This document shows positions 51,280 through 63,600 of a stretch of DNA of 64,000 bases, piece by piece (within the stretch, counting starts at the first letter, position 1; every line of letters starts with the position of its first letter). The stretch spans positions 16,836,458 through 16,900,457 of the forward strand of contig NC_091096.1 of assembly GCF_024713975.1 (NCBI RefSeq), read 5' to 3'. Source of the DNA: Paralichthys olivaceus. Its lineage: Eukaryota; Chordata; Actinopteri; Pleuronectiformes; Paralichthyidae. A program made the translations under genes and the position numbers. Below the pieces are notes generated by a model that did not search any database, was not told where the DNA came from, and worked only from the letters and a program-made list of their open reading frames with translations.

Positions 51280-52828
51280 GTTTCTTCCTGTGGTAAATAC
51301 AAGTTTGGACACTGCTTGTAATAAACAGCATGTTCCCAGAACACATTGATTTAGAAACACTGAGTCATGATAAGAGCCTCGTGAATAAAAAAAGAAACGG
51401 GCGAGAAATGGCTGCTTCCACCCCCCACCCCCCCCTCCCCCTGCACGTGCTTCACTGCTCCTCGTGTCTCCTCTTGTTTACAACCCGAAGTGCGGGGCGG
51501 GGCGGGGCGGGGGAGGCTGATGACGTGTGAGGAAGCAGTGGTGCAGGGAGGGAGATATCTCAGGACACGGGACGTGCGAGGACACGGTGTCGCAGTGACC
51601 TACATGTGACGTACAGGCCGAATGTGTTACGTGTTCTTCATACAACACGTGTGATCTACATCTGACATGATTAAAGCAGCGTGTGTGTCCTGTGTGCTGC
51701 CGATCAATGGATCATATCAACATGGCCGCTGAGGTTCACCTGAAGTTAACCCGATCACAAACATGGGCGGCGGGCACGCGGTGTTCCCGGCTCGTGTAAG
51801 GTCAGTGCGGGTGCATGTCAGCACCACGTTTCTATCACGCCTCCCCCTCCCCCTCCTCAGTAAAACCAAAGATACACACCCACCACAGCATGGGGGCAAC
51901 TTCATGGGACCACCTTTCCTATAATCTGTTATTCATTTACATGAACATGTGGTCTCTCACTTACACTCCTCATGTCACTACACACACACATGTACATACA
52001 CACACTTATACACACACATGTACATACACACACTTATACACACACACACACACACACACATGTACATACACACACTTATACACACACACACACATGTACA
52101 TACACACACTTATACACACACACACACACATGTACATACACACACTTATACATACACACACATATACACACATATACACACAGGCTGCAGTCCTGGTCTA
52201 TAACATTAAACGTAGGACTTTTCATGACGTCATAACTGTTATTTCAGTCTCTCGCAGTGTGATGTCACTCCTATTGTCCGTGCTATTTCACGTTCTGACT
52301 GTGACGTCAGCGTGAGACGAGAGCCACTGGTGAAAGTGACGCAGAGCGGCTCTCTGTGGGCCCGGTGCTGTCGTAGGCGTGTCCCCTGGCCCCTCACTTA
52401 CCGGTGTGGACCCTGAGATGGGCTTTGAGGTGGGACGACTTCCCGTACACCTTCCCGCAGCCGGTGAAGGGGCAGCAGTGTCTCTTCTCGGGAGACTCCT
52501 GCCTCCTCGCAGCCTTGTCCCGGGACTGCTTGGGTGCCACCGAGCTCCGGCCGTCCCCGGTCCCCAGCCGGCAGCCGGCCCGCTCCACCTTCTCTAGTGG
52601 GCCGGCGTCAGAGCCCCCGAGACACCTGCCGGCAGCAGCGGGGTTACATTTGTTCAAGTCCAATAAAATCATCGCCACCATCAGCAACGTCCTGTTCTCC
52701 TGGTTCTCTTTCAACGTGTCCTCTGTCCGCCCCGGGGCTCGGCCGGTGGGGACACACTCTGCGGACAAGTCGACCTCTGACATCACTGAAGCAGATCCGA
52801 CCGGAGAGAAAGCAACCTGGGTGTTCAT
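50321..52828 (-). CDS. klf9: Krueppel-like factor 9, 2 coding exons, 234 aa
   Basis: A nuclear transcription factor that binds GC-boxes (basic transcription elements) and is known as a thyroid-hormone and glucocorticoid target. Exon 1 is 52402-52828, exon 2 is 50321-50598, joined inside Thr-Gly before ERPF, the usual place in this subfamily. Three C2H2 fingers: residues 119-141 (C119, C124, H137, H141), 149-171 and 179-199, with TGE(R/K) linkers and the contact residues of Sp/KLF fingers. The segment [13 protein letters not shown] (48-60) matches the KLF9 repressor helix (TLVTIAKSLLDLNK in human). After the fingers FQPSML resembles FHPSMI of KLF9. The tail is Ser-rich with a KRRR patch. KLF13 is the nearest alternative. 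Length (human 244), the SID segment and the trpm3 neighbour favour KLF9. The intron is only 1.8 kb. Confidence 0.92.
51237..51279. repeat. (GT)n microsatellite in klf9 intron
   Basis: About 21 uninterrupted GT units, read as CA in the transcribed direction. Confidence 0.97.
51444..51651. promoter_or_regulatory. klf9: GC-box and E-box cluster in klf9 intron 1
   Basis: Three overlapping GGGGCGG units stand at 51494-51513. Canonical CACGTG E-boxes lie at 51444-51449 and 51646-51651, with several further ACGT words between. The composition is CpG-rich compared with flanking intron. It could be an internal enhancer or promoter. KLF9 and Sp1 bind GC-boxes, and CLOCK/USF-type proteins bind CACGTG. 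Confidence 0.5.
51980..52182. repeat. Compound CA minisatellite in klf9 intron
   Basis: Five copies of a unit with the core TGTACATACACACACTTATA are separated by CA runs of varying length (from about 4 to 10 units). The unit is about 28-44 bases. The short open frames seen over it are a by-product of the repeat. Confidence 0.93.
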
Positions 52829-53224
52829 CTACAGAAAGTAGACCCTGTTTTAAAACAACAGCGGGACAACACGGATGCGATCGGTCCTCCCAGGAGACAT
52901 GTGGTCAACTATCCACACGTGTCCGCTTCAATGTGACTGTGCTCAGGCTGCGTCTTCTGCTGCAGGCGGATAAATAAACAGCCCCCCAGGAAACAGACGT
53001 GTCGATCTTCCTCCCTCTTCTTCCTCTTGATCGTTTCTTTTCTCCAGACAGACGGATCGATAAACGGGAGCGTCCCCGGGAGCAGCTATTGTGTCCGCTG
53101 TGATTCCGCCTCTGTTCGCTCCCACACATGCGTCAACTTGTCCCGGTCCTCCGCGAGCTGCACTTCTCTCAACTCCAAGAAACTATTTCGCGGAATCCCG
53201 TGGTGTCATAATAAAGCGGCGCTC

Positions 53225-53302
53225 TGATTGGTCCAGTGGACACATGACTCGGTTTTTGGAATTGCCTGTTCACACATGTGAGTGACGGGACGATCGACCA
53301 AT
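53225..53302 (-). promoter_or_regulatory. klf9: klf9 promoter region with two opposed CCAAT boxes
   Basis: GGACCAATC on the minus strand (53225-53233) stands about 400 bases before the start codon, and CCAAT on the plus strand lies at 53298-53302. The DNA from 52400 to 53300 is CpG-rich, as expected of a KLF promoter and first exon. No clear TATA box was seen. Confidence 0.45.
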
Positions 53303-53339
53303 CACAGAAAAAGGAGGAACCCTACCAGCCTGATGCTGC

Positions 53340-56300
53340 CTTCACGTACTTTAAGTGGCCCGGGAAATACAGATACTGTCTCGAACTGGTTTTTATAGGA
53401 TATTTGTAGAAATAGGAATAACTTTATACTGGCTGAACATATCCATACAAAATGTACTGTACTGTCAATATTTTTTCATTAATTTAAATCCAAATATATT
53501 CGAAGAATTTGATAGAAATATAGAAAACCTGTGCCTATTAATAATAAAAAATAATAATAATAATAATAACAATAATGTGTTTCTATTGTTACAGTAATAA
53601 CATCTGAATTATAAAATAAAAGTATATAATGATAGTGATAAAATAATATAAGAAATAATGTGTTTTGCATTATAACGTTATATAACAAATGTAACTATGA
53701 CCCTATATTGTACTCTATTAGCCAATTTATTTCAAATGCATTTTCAAAATAAATCATTTTAGGTCTGTATGTTGTCTGAATATATTGTGTGTGCTAAATA
53801 TCCCACTCATCATCATGCATTTCTTTGTTTTTGAGGTTAGTATTGTGGAAAAATATATTTATATTATATATATATTTGGGTCATTGGGACTTAATCAATT
53901 TCATGCAAGTTTCTATTTTTTATGAACACAAGACTGTTACAGGGCTTGTTTGCCATTTCCTATTATAGACACATATGTTTTCCGAGCTGTTGATGAAGCA
54001 CTTGGACGCATCACAGCAGAGGGTCTGGGTTCAAGGCCTCATCAGAGCACGCCCCCAATCCCACACTGTTGTTACCTAAAATGTCCTCTGCTGCGCGTGC
54101 GTGAGAGGCTCGTGAGAGTTGTGGAGGAGCAAACCTGTTGACTGTATATCCTCCATATGGTTTCAGGGTCCTATTTGTGTAGCGAGTTGCTGAGGGGGTA
54201 CATGAGTGTATTTATGTTGAGTTTGATTCAGCACAAACGAGATCTCATTTGCAAGGAAGGAACTGAGACTTTGTTCTGACAAAACGAAAGAAAAAACCCA
54301 CAACAATAGAATTTATTTCTCAGGAGCATGTACACTTGCAGGTCACACTGCCAGTAGCCATGAGAGCTGCTGTCACAGTGTACATATTTCATGATGACTG
54401 ATTCGATTCATTGTGTTGTGGCCACACGGACCAGGAGATTTGTTGCTGCAGCTTGGTGTTTGGATCATATCTTTCTTAAGAGGCCCAGTGGTCACTGCTG
54501 TTGTTGCTGAATGTGAGTCCTGCAGCTGCTTATCTGTTTGCTTGGCCTTTTCCAGTCAAGGTCAAAGAAAGCAGCTCATGTTTAAGGCCTTTCTGCTCAT
54601 GCTGCTTTTACCTGAAGCAGACGTGGCAGAGGGTTTGCTGCTGTAAATAGGTTTGTGAGGAGTTAACTGTGATTTGGACATCACAATTATAATTGATTGT
54701 TATAATGAGCTTTTAAATAAGTAGAAGTCGTGGTTTGTAATAAAGACATTTTGTTACTAATGATACAACATAGTCACAGATTACCTGTGTAACGTCCATG
54801 TGTTAGCCGCTGCAGTGGCATCCGACCCGAGCAGCCCAGATGACACATAACGTATATCAGTGTCATGTATGTGCTGTTTCTTGTCAGATGTAAACCGACC
54901 CAGCCAAGGTTTCCCATAATGCCTCAGCTGCAGACTGGTCTCACTTTGTTTCCCACTTTCCCAGCCATGGTCTGATTCTAAATTAGCGCTGTCCTCAACT
55001 GTCCCAAGCTGTCCTCAGCTGTCCTCAGAGCTGCACTTGAACCCTGCAGCACCAGTGCAAATTCACAGAGGGCGTGCGGTCCCTTGAAGCTGTCAACACA
55101 TGCAACAGTGTGTTTTTATCTTTCTTGCTCAGAAAAAGAATCTGGTGAGAAAATGTTATGCGGTTCTTTCATTTCTCTCATTGATTAACATCCAGTGGGT
55201 TTTGTGTAAAGTTCCCTAAGTAAATGATCACTCTGTCGATTTAATGTTTAAAATGATAATAAATGAAAAACACATTGTATAACCGCTTTCCCGCAGAATG
55301 AGTAAATCCATAACACAGATACCTGCATAACATGCTGAGTAGCAACAGTCAGCTTGAATGTAACAACAGTTAAAGACTATCATGTATCCCAAAGCACAAT
55401 CCATGCTGTGTCCCCACAATGGATGGTATGTGGTTATGATGTAATTTAGCCTCTTTAAAACATAAAACTATTGGATTTGTTGTCTATTCATAATCCTAAG
55501 TAAAAGCTAAAAATAATGACATCTCAAAAGATCTTCATGATTTTAATTTCGTACAGTTTGAGTAGAGCTGACAGGTGGTTTTTTAGACACTCCTTCATTT
55601 TGTGTTGTGTGATGTATGAGCCACCTCAACAGTGTTCCTACTCATTTACTAAATATAAATGTTCTTTCAATCAGGCTGCACACATTTCTTTCTCCTCTGT
55701 GCCTCAACACTCACAGTCCCAGTGGCTGCTATGTTCTCTCTAAAAACCCAGCCTGGTTGGATTACAGCCGAACTTACATCCCGATATGAAGAGATGGTCC
55801 ATATGAATAGATAAACTGTCGCTCTTCTCATAATTAGTTGCAAGGATTAGAGACAATAATGTGATTATGTATTTAAAGTTTTAGAGGTGTTTTATTTGAA
55901 TTCATTTTTGAATATGCACATGCATATGTCAAATAAACCTATTCTGGAGACTGTATTGTAACATTTTGCAAGCCAGATCGATATATAGGTTAAAATCTAT
56001 CTATCTATCTATCTATATACATACACACTGTGAAAGTGAGACGACCATACACTCAGTGAACTGGGAATTGTAACAAGACCCCCAGCTAAAAAAAAAAAAG
56101 GTGGAGAAGTGCAGTGGTTGGTTCATTCATGACCAAAGTTCCTTGAAAACCCCTCTCAGCTGTGGGGGGGTTGAGCAACACTGCCTGGCAATAGTTTCTC
56201 CTTGACATGAACTCTGCAGACGTCCTTTAGACACATTCCCCTTCCTGAAGCTGTTTATTTAAGAATAACACACACACACACACACTGAGGTGTTTTTCTG

Positions 56301-56560
56301 TATTTGAGTGGCACATCAGGACCAAGGTAGGGCAAAGTCCCCACAAGCCAGTGTGTGTTAGTGACACCTCACTGTGTTTGATGATGTGACCACAGTGTGT
56401 AGCAACGTTTCACAATAACAGAGCAGCTCCTCATCAGCTGCCCCCCCCCGTAGAGGAGGGATCATCTGTACACTGCAGCAGACTGTCACTGCGTAAAAAG
56501 CAGATTTCTGTTGATCCAGTGAGAGAACATGTCCAAGACTGACGGTTCGTGAAAACTGCA
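53340..56560. other. Interval upstream of klf9
   Basis: No exon recognised. It holds A/T-rich DNA with TAATAATAA runs (53540-53575), a CTAT tract near 56000, and a G-run at 56160. Around 53985-54035 a segment ending GGTCTGGGTTCAAGGCC resembles the B-box part of a decayed tRNA-like SINE (weak). Confidence 0.45.
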
Positions 56561-56567
56561 GGAACAC

Positions 56568-57140
56568 TCAACAAGTCTCTATCTGAGGTCCACGGGTCCT
56601 GGGCGAGTCTCTGCAGGAACTTCTCGCCCCCTTTTTTCTGGGTCGTCCCGCGCTGGAGCTCCGCCTCTCCTGTGGTGGCAGAAGCCCTGGGTTTCTAGGA
56701 ACACAATCCGGATGTAGCTGCAGGATTTCGCCTGTGGCCTCGTTCCTCGACTCCTCCTTCAGTTCAGCACGGCGGTAAACATTTCTGAGGAAGGAGAGGA
56801 GCTCCCTCCTTCTCCTCCTCCTTCTCACGGAGGTGGCAGAGTTCAGCCGGAGTGCGCGGCGCATCTGGGTCATGTTATTGTGTTGACACCGGTCGACACG
56901 ACACGGTGGTTGTGTAACTACAAATTCTGAAGTTGTTTTGAGTTGCGCGTGCTGTAACAGAGGAGGAGGGCACGCGCGTAATCTCGGTACAGAACGTTCC
57001 CTTCCACGTGCGCGTTTTACCGCAGCGTACACGCGCGCTCTGGGAACAGCCCCCCCCAACAGAGCGCGGGACACACTGGAAGTCCCGGTCCAGTCAGAGG
57101 AGCAGGAGCCAGGGCTGCACAGTGGAGACACAACAGACAC
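56568..57140 (-). CDS. Hypothetical 190-aa open frame in a CpG-rich stretch
   Basis: A long frame for this window, in GC-rich DNA with many CpGs. The translation is Arg/Ser/Pro-rich, with a run of seven Arg at about residue 105 coming from a GGA/CTC tract, and later ELLSFLRNVYRRAELKEE, which could form a helix. I recognise no family. GC-rich DNA has few stop codons, so the frame may be chance. A CpG island of an unannotated transcript is as likely as a protein. It lies between klf9 and trpm3. Confidence 0.18.
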   Translation of the reverse strand: MSVVSPLCSPGSCSSDWTGTSSVSRALLGGAVPRARVYAAVKRARGRERSVPRLRACPPPLLQHAQLKTTSEFVVTQPPCRVDRCQHNNMTQMRRALRLNSATSVRRRRRRRELLSFLRNVYRRAELKEESRNEATGEILQLHPDCVPRNPGLLPPQERRSSSAGRPRKKGARSSCRDSPRTRGPQIETC

Positions 57141-57166
57141 ACTACAGACACAACAGACACACTACA
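57127..57166. repeat. Two exact 20-base tandem copies
   Basis: GACACAACAGACACACTACA is present twice in direct succession at the upstream edge of the CpG-rich stretch. Confidence 0.95.
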
Positions 57167-58919
57167 GGGAGGTGTGGAGCCTGTAGGCTACAACAACACT
57201 GCAGCTGAGGCAGAGTCACCAAACAGGAAAAGGAATAATGGCTGAATCATAATCATAGGAAACGACCATGCAGTGGTGAAAACTACTCAACAAGCACTTT
57301 TACTATGGGTTTCTTGCTGTAATATTCTACTTTATCCTTTTACAACTCCACATTTCAGGCAGAAATAATCTACATGTTACTCTTCACACTCTTTTCATAT
57401 TACACCTGTATTTGCAGTACTTTTACCTTTTTTAAATTTAATTTGACCCAAATAGAATTTTTACTGCACAACTTTTACTCGAAACAAAAAACGTTTACTC
57501 ATTGGTAGAGGTAGCCCGTAGTTCTCAAACATTTTCCTTGTGTAAAAGTAAAAACATAAAATATTATTAAACATAAATATTTCTACTGGAGTTAAAATAA
57601 GTATTTACTTATAAATGTACAAAGTATAAAGTAAAAGTAATTGAAGAATACTTGAGTGTAAGATTATATTCCCTTATGCAATGGTCAACTACATATATTC
57701 TGTTTAATAGAAGAATGATACAGACTGTCATCTTAAAAAAGGATGGTCTGATTGGATCAATGGACCAAATCACTTCTAATAAGTGATTACTTCTAAAATA
57801 TTTAAAAAAGATTCTAAACATGGAAAACAATCCATTGTTAAAATGTAGTACAGATTTTTGCTGATATATGTAGTGGAGTAAAAGTGAAAAGTATCCAAAA
57901 TTAATAAATCTAGTTAAGTAAAGTACAGATAATGAAAACACACTAATTAAATGTACATGTTACATCCTAACAATGAGTCTTTTGTTTAACTAATATTTAA
58001 TTTAATTTAAGTGCTTCTTCCACCACTGTGAAAATAAAACACTGAAAATGTGAGGTGTATAATTTGTGGCAGAGACGTGTGTTGTTTTTGGCCATACTGA
58101 AAATTAGTCTTAAATATGGAAGGTATGATGTTCCAAACACCTAATAGGGCAGTGTAAACTCAAAAGGAATGTTGCTTTAGACAATAACACAGCTCTGACT
58201 ATTGTAATACAGGTAGAGGTGTTCATGTTTTTGTGTACACAAAGCAGGATGAAGCAAAGTATTTGCAAAGCAGCACCCACATATTTTCCGAAGTGGCGAC
58301 TTTCATCCTGTGCACTGTTTTATGTGAATACAACAACCTGACACATACGTTGACTGTGTTTTACAGACTCGGGCCGAGGAGCAGAGGTAAACCAAATAAA
58401 CTGCAAGAAACATGCCTGTTGCAAAATATAATATAAATCATGATTTAGAATGAGAGTCAATCCTCCTGAAAACGTTTCCCTTGTTCTTGCATGTAAAACA
58501 CATCACCTGCACCGGTAGCACTCATCTCACCAGCAGCTGGTGGGAGCCAGTGGGGGGCATTAGAAAGCAGTGTCAGTAGCTGATGGTTTACACACCGTGA
58601 GGCTTTGTTGTTTTATGAGCTCTGCAACAACGAGGTTAACGGCTCGCGGCCCCAGTTTGTAGCTCAACACCGTGAAGGGAACAGGAGAAATGCAGATGTT
58701 CCTGATGTTTTTAGCCCTGCAGGGTTTTTTTTTTTTTAAATCATGGATCTCATAATTGTTCAGGATGAGACTTGATCTCTCTGATGCTGCTCTTCTTGTC
58801 GTCGTGATAGAGTTTACCACACATTTCTCACATAAATCACAAGTCTTTCTGAAAGGTTAAAGAACCAGATGAAGTAAAAACAGGCGAGACAGGAAGTACC
58901 AATCTACAGTATTTAATTG

Positions 58920-58925
58920 TTTATT
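58920..58925 (-). terminator. trpm3: Candidate polyadenylation signal for trpm3
   Basis: TTTATT on the plus strand reads AATAAA on the minus strand. With the stop codon at 63857 this would give a 3' UTR of about 4.9 kb. Further AATAAA-type sites on this strand at about 61257 and 61434 would give shorter forms. Confidence 0.35.
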
Positions 58926-59643
58926 TAACAATGCATGCCAGACATGATCCTATTCACATTGAGGAATACAGATTTGTATTTTCATCCAAATACTCACTAC
59001 TTTGATTTCATGTTATAATCTCTCTCTCATCATCATCTTTACAGGTCGTCTGTGTACACTCTGGGTGGAAGAACCGCATGCATTTAAAGGACATTACATA
59101 AAAGTGTGACCAGTGGGGCTGTAAGTCCTTCTTGTGTTGTCGAAGTACAACATCAGCAATTATTGCAGGAAACTGTGTGTGTGAAACTCTTTATCTAATG
59201 AGTCAGAGGTCGTCATACAGGAGGCAAGCGGGTCTGTTGATTATCATCGTATATGGTCACCATTCCACAATACTGTAAGATACAGCAGAGGAAACAGTTT
59301 GAAATATACTGTACATTGAGATTCTGTTTGGGTTGTGTTGTGTTGACATGCCTCCCTGTTTTTATTGTCATCAAACATTTCTGAATTCACACAGTCTGTG
59401 CACACTCACACGTAACGCACACATGCACACGCCTCTCGTCGACACCATCCACGGATTCCATGTCAACATGTCACAGAACCGTTAAAGAATCGCGTACACA
59501 TGGGCATCTACGGTATCTTGTAATCCTTACTGTAAGGATAAAGAAAAGGACATTTTGATTTCCTATCCCGACAGGTTGAATAGGAGGGAGGGAGCTTTCA
59601 GTCCAACACAGTCGTCTGTTTTCATACTTGGTCACGCGAAGCC

Positions 59644-59732
59644 GAGCTGAGCTGTCCGACCTCTGCTCGGTTAAACCTGTTCGCCACAGCTGAGCACACG
59701 ACAGGTCAGCAGAGCACGACTCAGCTCAGCTC
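59644..59732. repeat. Imperfect inverted repeat (foldback)
   Basis: GAGCTGAGCTG (59644-59654) pairs with 59722-59732, CTCTGCT (59661-59667) with 59108+600-style partner AGCAGAG (59708-59714), and ACCTGT (59675-59680) with ACAGGT (59701-59706). The centre is the palindrome CAGCTG at 59687-59692. It may be a decayed MITE-like element. Confidence 0.8.
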
Positions 59733-60562
59733 CATTTGGTTTGGCAAATTTTGGTTTGTGAGGGTCAACTGTGTGTGACCAAAGCCCTCGTTATCAAAAC
59801 ACAATCCTCCAAGAACCGACAAATAAAATCCCCCCTTATTATTCACACTATAGTGACGTTAGACTTCAAATGGTGAACGAGTCATGACGACATTCATTCA
59901 GAAACTATTGCTGAAGACGACAAATACAAAATGATCACATTATCTACGATTCTTAAAGACTCTGGGTTGGACTCATAAAGCACAGTGTTTATACTGGAAG
60001 CTGAAGTCACTCTTCTGTCTTTTCTTTCTTTCGGCCTTGCATCACTGGAGTAATGAATCCCTGAGCATTGACTTGGTGTCAACCTTTCTTCTCTAAAACA
60101 AACGGTATATTTGTCGAGGAAACTGCAGTTGTGATCCTTCATCATGTGTCACCCCCGATCTGTCCAACCTACATGACACATACTGCCCATGTGTCCACAA
60201 TGCCACTTATATTGGTGTTTTAATAACTGGGTTAAAGGTGCATTCCGCCGATTTAACAAATAAAGGTCAGTTTTAGGTCATGGTACCACTCAGCCTTCGA
60301 ACAGTTTTCTGAAGTCTGAGAAACCAGGGATTAGAGATGAGCACATTTAACATCCAGGGAGATTCTTATCAAAAGATGCCACAAAGATCCATTGAAGGAA
60401 TTATGGAGTCCATCCTTTTTCAAGCTTCATCCATACTTGGACTAAATGTTTGAGCATCTCAGCCTCTGCTGCTTTTACTTTGATGATTCCTTTTAGAAAG
60501 GAGGTTAGGTTTTTGTGGAGGGGTGAGATAAGACCCAATGAAAAACCAACGACACTTCGATG

Positions 60563-60640
60563 TGGATCCAGGAATGCTCTTACACTTTCTTTAACATTTC
60601 AACAATTTGCTTGATTTCTCTGAGAATAATTCATGGATGT
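60563..60640. repeat. Dispersed repeat fragment, copy 2
   Basis: GGATCCAGGAAT, then TTGATTTCTCTGAGAATAAT and TCATGGAT, in the same order as at 11904-11985. The two copies are diverged. Confidence 0.55.
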
Positions 60641-63600
60641 GTGAACATCCAATATTTACAATATTTAGTGTGTCAGATTCAAATTAAAATCCAGATCTAG
60701 CAGATTCAAACACTATGTGCCAGTTAGGAGTTTTGGTGCATTGTACCAGTGATTTAAGGTTTTCAGGTCAGGTGTAGTGAACATGTGAAGAGTTTGTATC
60801 ATGCAGCAGACTGGGATGTGACACAGAGATAAGTCAAAGCATTCAACTCAGACAAGAAAACTGATTTACTGCAACAGCACCGACCTCACGATGATGCTAT
60901 ACCCTCGTCCTCACTTTCATGTGCAAATAGATTTTTTTTCCTCTTCAGCTATAAAACCCATTATTCTCAATCCTGTCTTTGTCATGTTTGGACAGTTCCA
61001 AAAAATGTCCACACCAGCCCTGATGCAGTCAGTCCCCCTACTCTGGAGCTCAGGCGTGTTTGAAGAGATCAACAAATGTCTATGAGAGTGTGTAGAAGCC
61101 ACATGTTGAGAATAATCACTGATATTCAGGTTCTGTGACTAGAGAGAGAAAAAGAAAACAAAGGTGAGAAATTGAACAGACTTAAGAATCACTTCAGTCC
61201 CCACATTTTCCTTCGATGCCCAAAAGGCACCCGAAGTTTGTTATACTGGCAAATCTTTATTGCCTCGTCAACGTCATATTAGAAAATTCTCACAAGTTGC
61301 TTGATAAAACGTACAATAAAAACTACTTTAAATACTTTAAATATGATTGAAATGTACAGTATATCAGACAATTCTATATTTAATAAATAATATAATACAT
61401 CAGCATTTAGTGCATGTAGATGGTCAACTTTTATTAAATTTAAAAGCTTAATTAGAAAATACTTAAAATTCGACAAAAATATCACTGAGAAGATATAAAT
61501 ATTAAATTTGTAATAATTCAAACAGGCATTTCTTTTAATTATCAATAAGCAAGAAAGTGTCAATAAATAGAATCAATCTCAAAATTAATGCAACATGATT
61601 GAAATGAATTATAATAGCGAGGAAATATAAAACATAAACATTAAAAAAATCAGTAGGAATTCTAATAATTTCACCTATATTTTATCTTTATAGAGCGATT
61701 AAAGAAGGACATCTTCTCCCCCACCACCAACACCACACTTCTTCCGCTACTAGAATAAAAAAAAAAATTAGAAAATTTTAAAACACTTATCTGGCTTTCA
61801 TCTTTTCAATAATAGTCCCACTTTTCTTCCTGCGTGAATACACACCCTTCTTTAATCTCAGCTAGAATGCATATACTTGAAAGTTTATTCCCAAGCGTGT
61901 TTCTTTTTGTATTCATAAATGAGCTCCTCCTCCTCAGGACCTCTTCTGTACCAGTTGATGGTTTATAATGGGCTGACTCATGGGGGCAAGTGCTTTCTTT
62001 TCAAAGTCTGCTTTTGCAGAAGCTGAACGCAATAAAGATAATAAATAATAAATAAATACAAGAGAAAAGCAAATGAAAGACAGTTATGGAAGAGATGAAG
62101 GACGGATCCATTAGCTGTTGGTGGATGTAAAAACCATTGCAACATAATGCCGCTGCCAAAACCTGAAGGAGGGGGTGGAGGTCTGGGCTACAAGAGAGCT
62201 ACAATTGGTGAAGTGGAAGGAATTTTTTGGAGTCAGGTGCAGGCGGAGATAAGTTCACACTAGGGGGCATGTTCAATCACGGGACGTTTGGCTACAATTT
62301 TCCTGGTTGAACAATGTGTTTCCTTGAAACCTGTTAAGGTGGTTGAGTGTTCTTTTGTTTGGTGGGTGTGTTAGAGGTGTAGCCCAATACCGATTCAAGA
62401 TTAAATGTAATTATTATTGTGCAACATGATACTCAGAAAATCCAAACGTGAGTCAGCAGTGACGTGTGTATTAACACAACAGGGTGCTCAACACACCACC
62501 AAACTTGCCCCAGGTTCACCCAGCAAGCATTGCCTCTCAAATAGGCTCACAGCGCCCTCTTGCCCCCGTTTTTTGCAATTGCACTTGTTAAATCTCTGGG
62601 CTCAGGTATGAAGTTGAGTTTATTACCAACAGTGAGTAAGATTTTACTGATCATGTCTGTGTGCAGTCATGTGTATGAGAATGTCAACACGCACTTCCAA
62701 AGAACTTGTCTGATCTCATTCCCTTTCTCATGCGTTGGCCTTCGAAGCACTGACTCACTTTCCTGATATACAGACTCATGCCTGGAGTCCGTGGTGAAAG
62801 CCTGAGCGGTAAAACACTGGATATTGTCTCCTGCTGATTTCAGACTTCGTGTCACATTTTCTCTCTCACTTTTTCCCTCTCAGTTGTATCGCGTGGCTAA
62901 TCAAACAGATTGAACTCGTCCAGTCACTGCAGGAACAGATGGACTGGAGACCTGCAGCTGTCTGGCATGAGTTACAACACGGCTTTCTTTTTCTGGCTGA
63001 TCCGACAGACGAAATAAATACAGTCCTGTAGATACATTTTGCTACAATACGTGAACGAAAAACACGTTTGATATAAATATTGATTATTTGAAAGGTGTGT
63101 TTGTGTATCCAGAGGTAAGTTGTTGCCATGTTACTGCCATTGTCTTCGAAACACGAGGGTTTCCAAACACTTTGCTGATTCCGTTATGGACCAGCCAGAG
63201 AAATGTCAGCTTTGCTTTGCTTGTGCTGGGGTCGTACAGTGTGGAGTTAGGATAAAGAGAGGAAAATGTACTTGATGTGAACGTTCAGTTTAGTGACAGC
63301 AATGACTCTATGCTAAGACAAACTGACAAAATGAGGTGGTGGTTATATGGTTCCTCCTCCTCTCTCTGTGTCCGTCCGTCAGACATGGCAGGTTCTACCA
63401 TACGAAACAGCTGGGAGGAACACTTTCTCTGACTAATGTGATTGATATGTAATGTAACAGTGACAGCTGTCTACTCGACGTAAAGGTGGTGGGTGGAAGA
63501 CACACAGTACAAAGACACCTTCCATTGCCATAACACCCCATTGAGAGATACTCAGCTACAAGAAGAGGTAAAAACTAGTCTAGATTCATAGCTCTTTGTA

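Noticed and set aside
51815..52315. 166-aa and smaller frames rich in His-Thr over klf9 intron 1
   Set aside because: They are translations of the CA minisatellite at 51980-52182.
52404..52977. 145-147 aa plus-strand frames opposite klf9 exon 1
   Set aside because: Shadows of the GC-rich klf9 coding exon on the other strand.
53985..54035. Possible tRNA gene (GGTTCAAGGCC B-box)
   Set aside because: No acceptor stem or A-box with proper spacing; at most a decayed tRNA-derived repeat.
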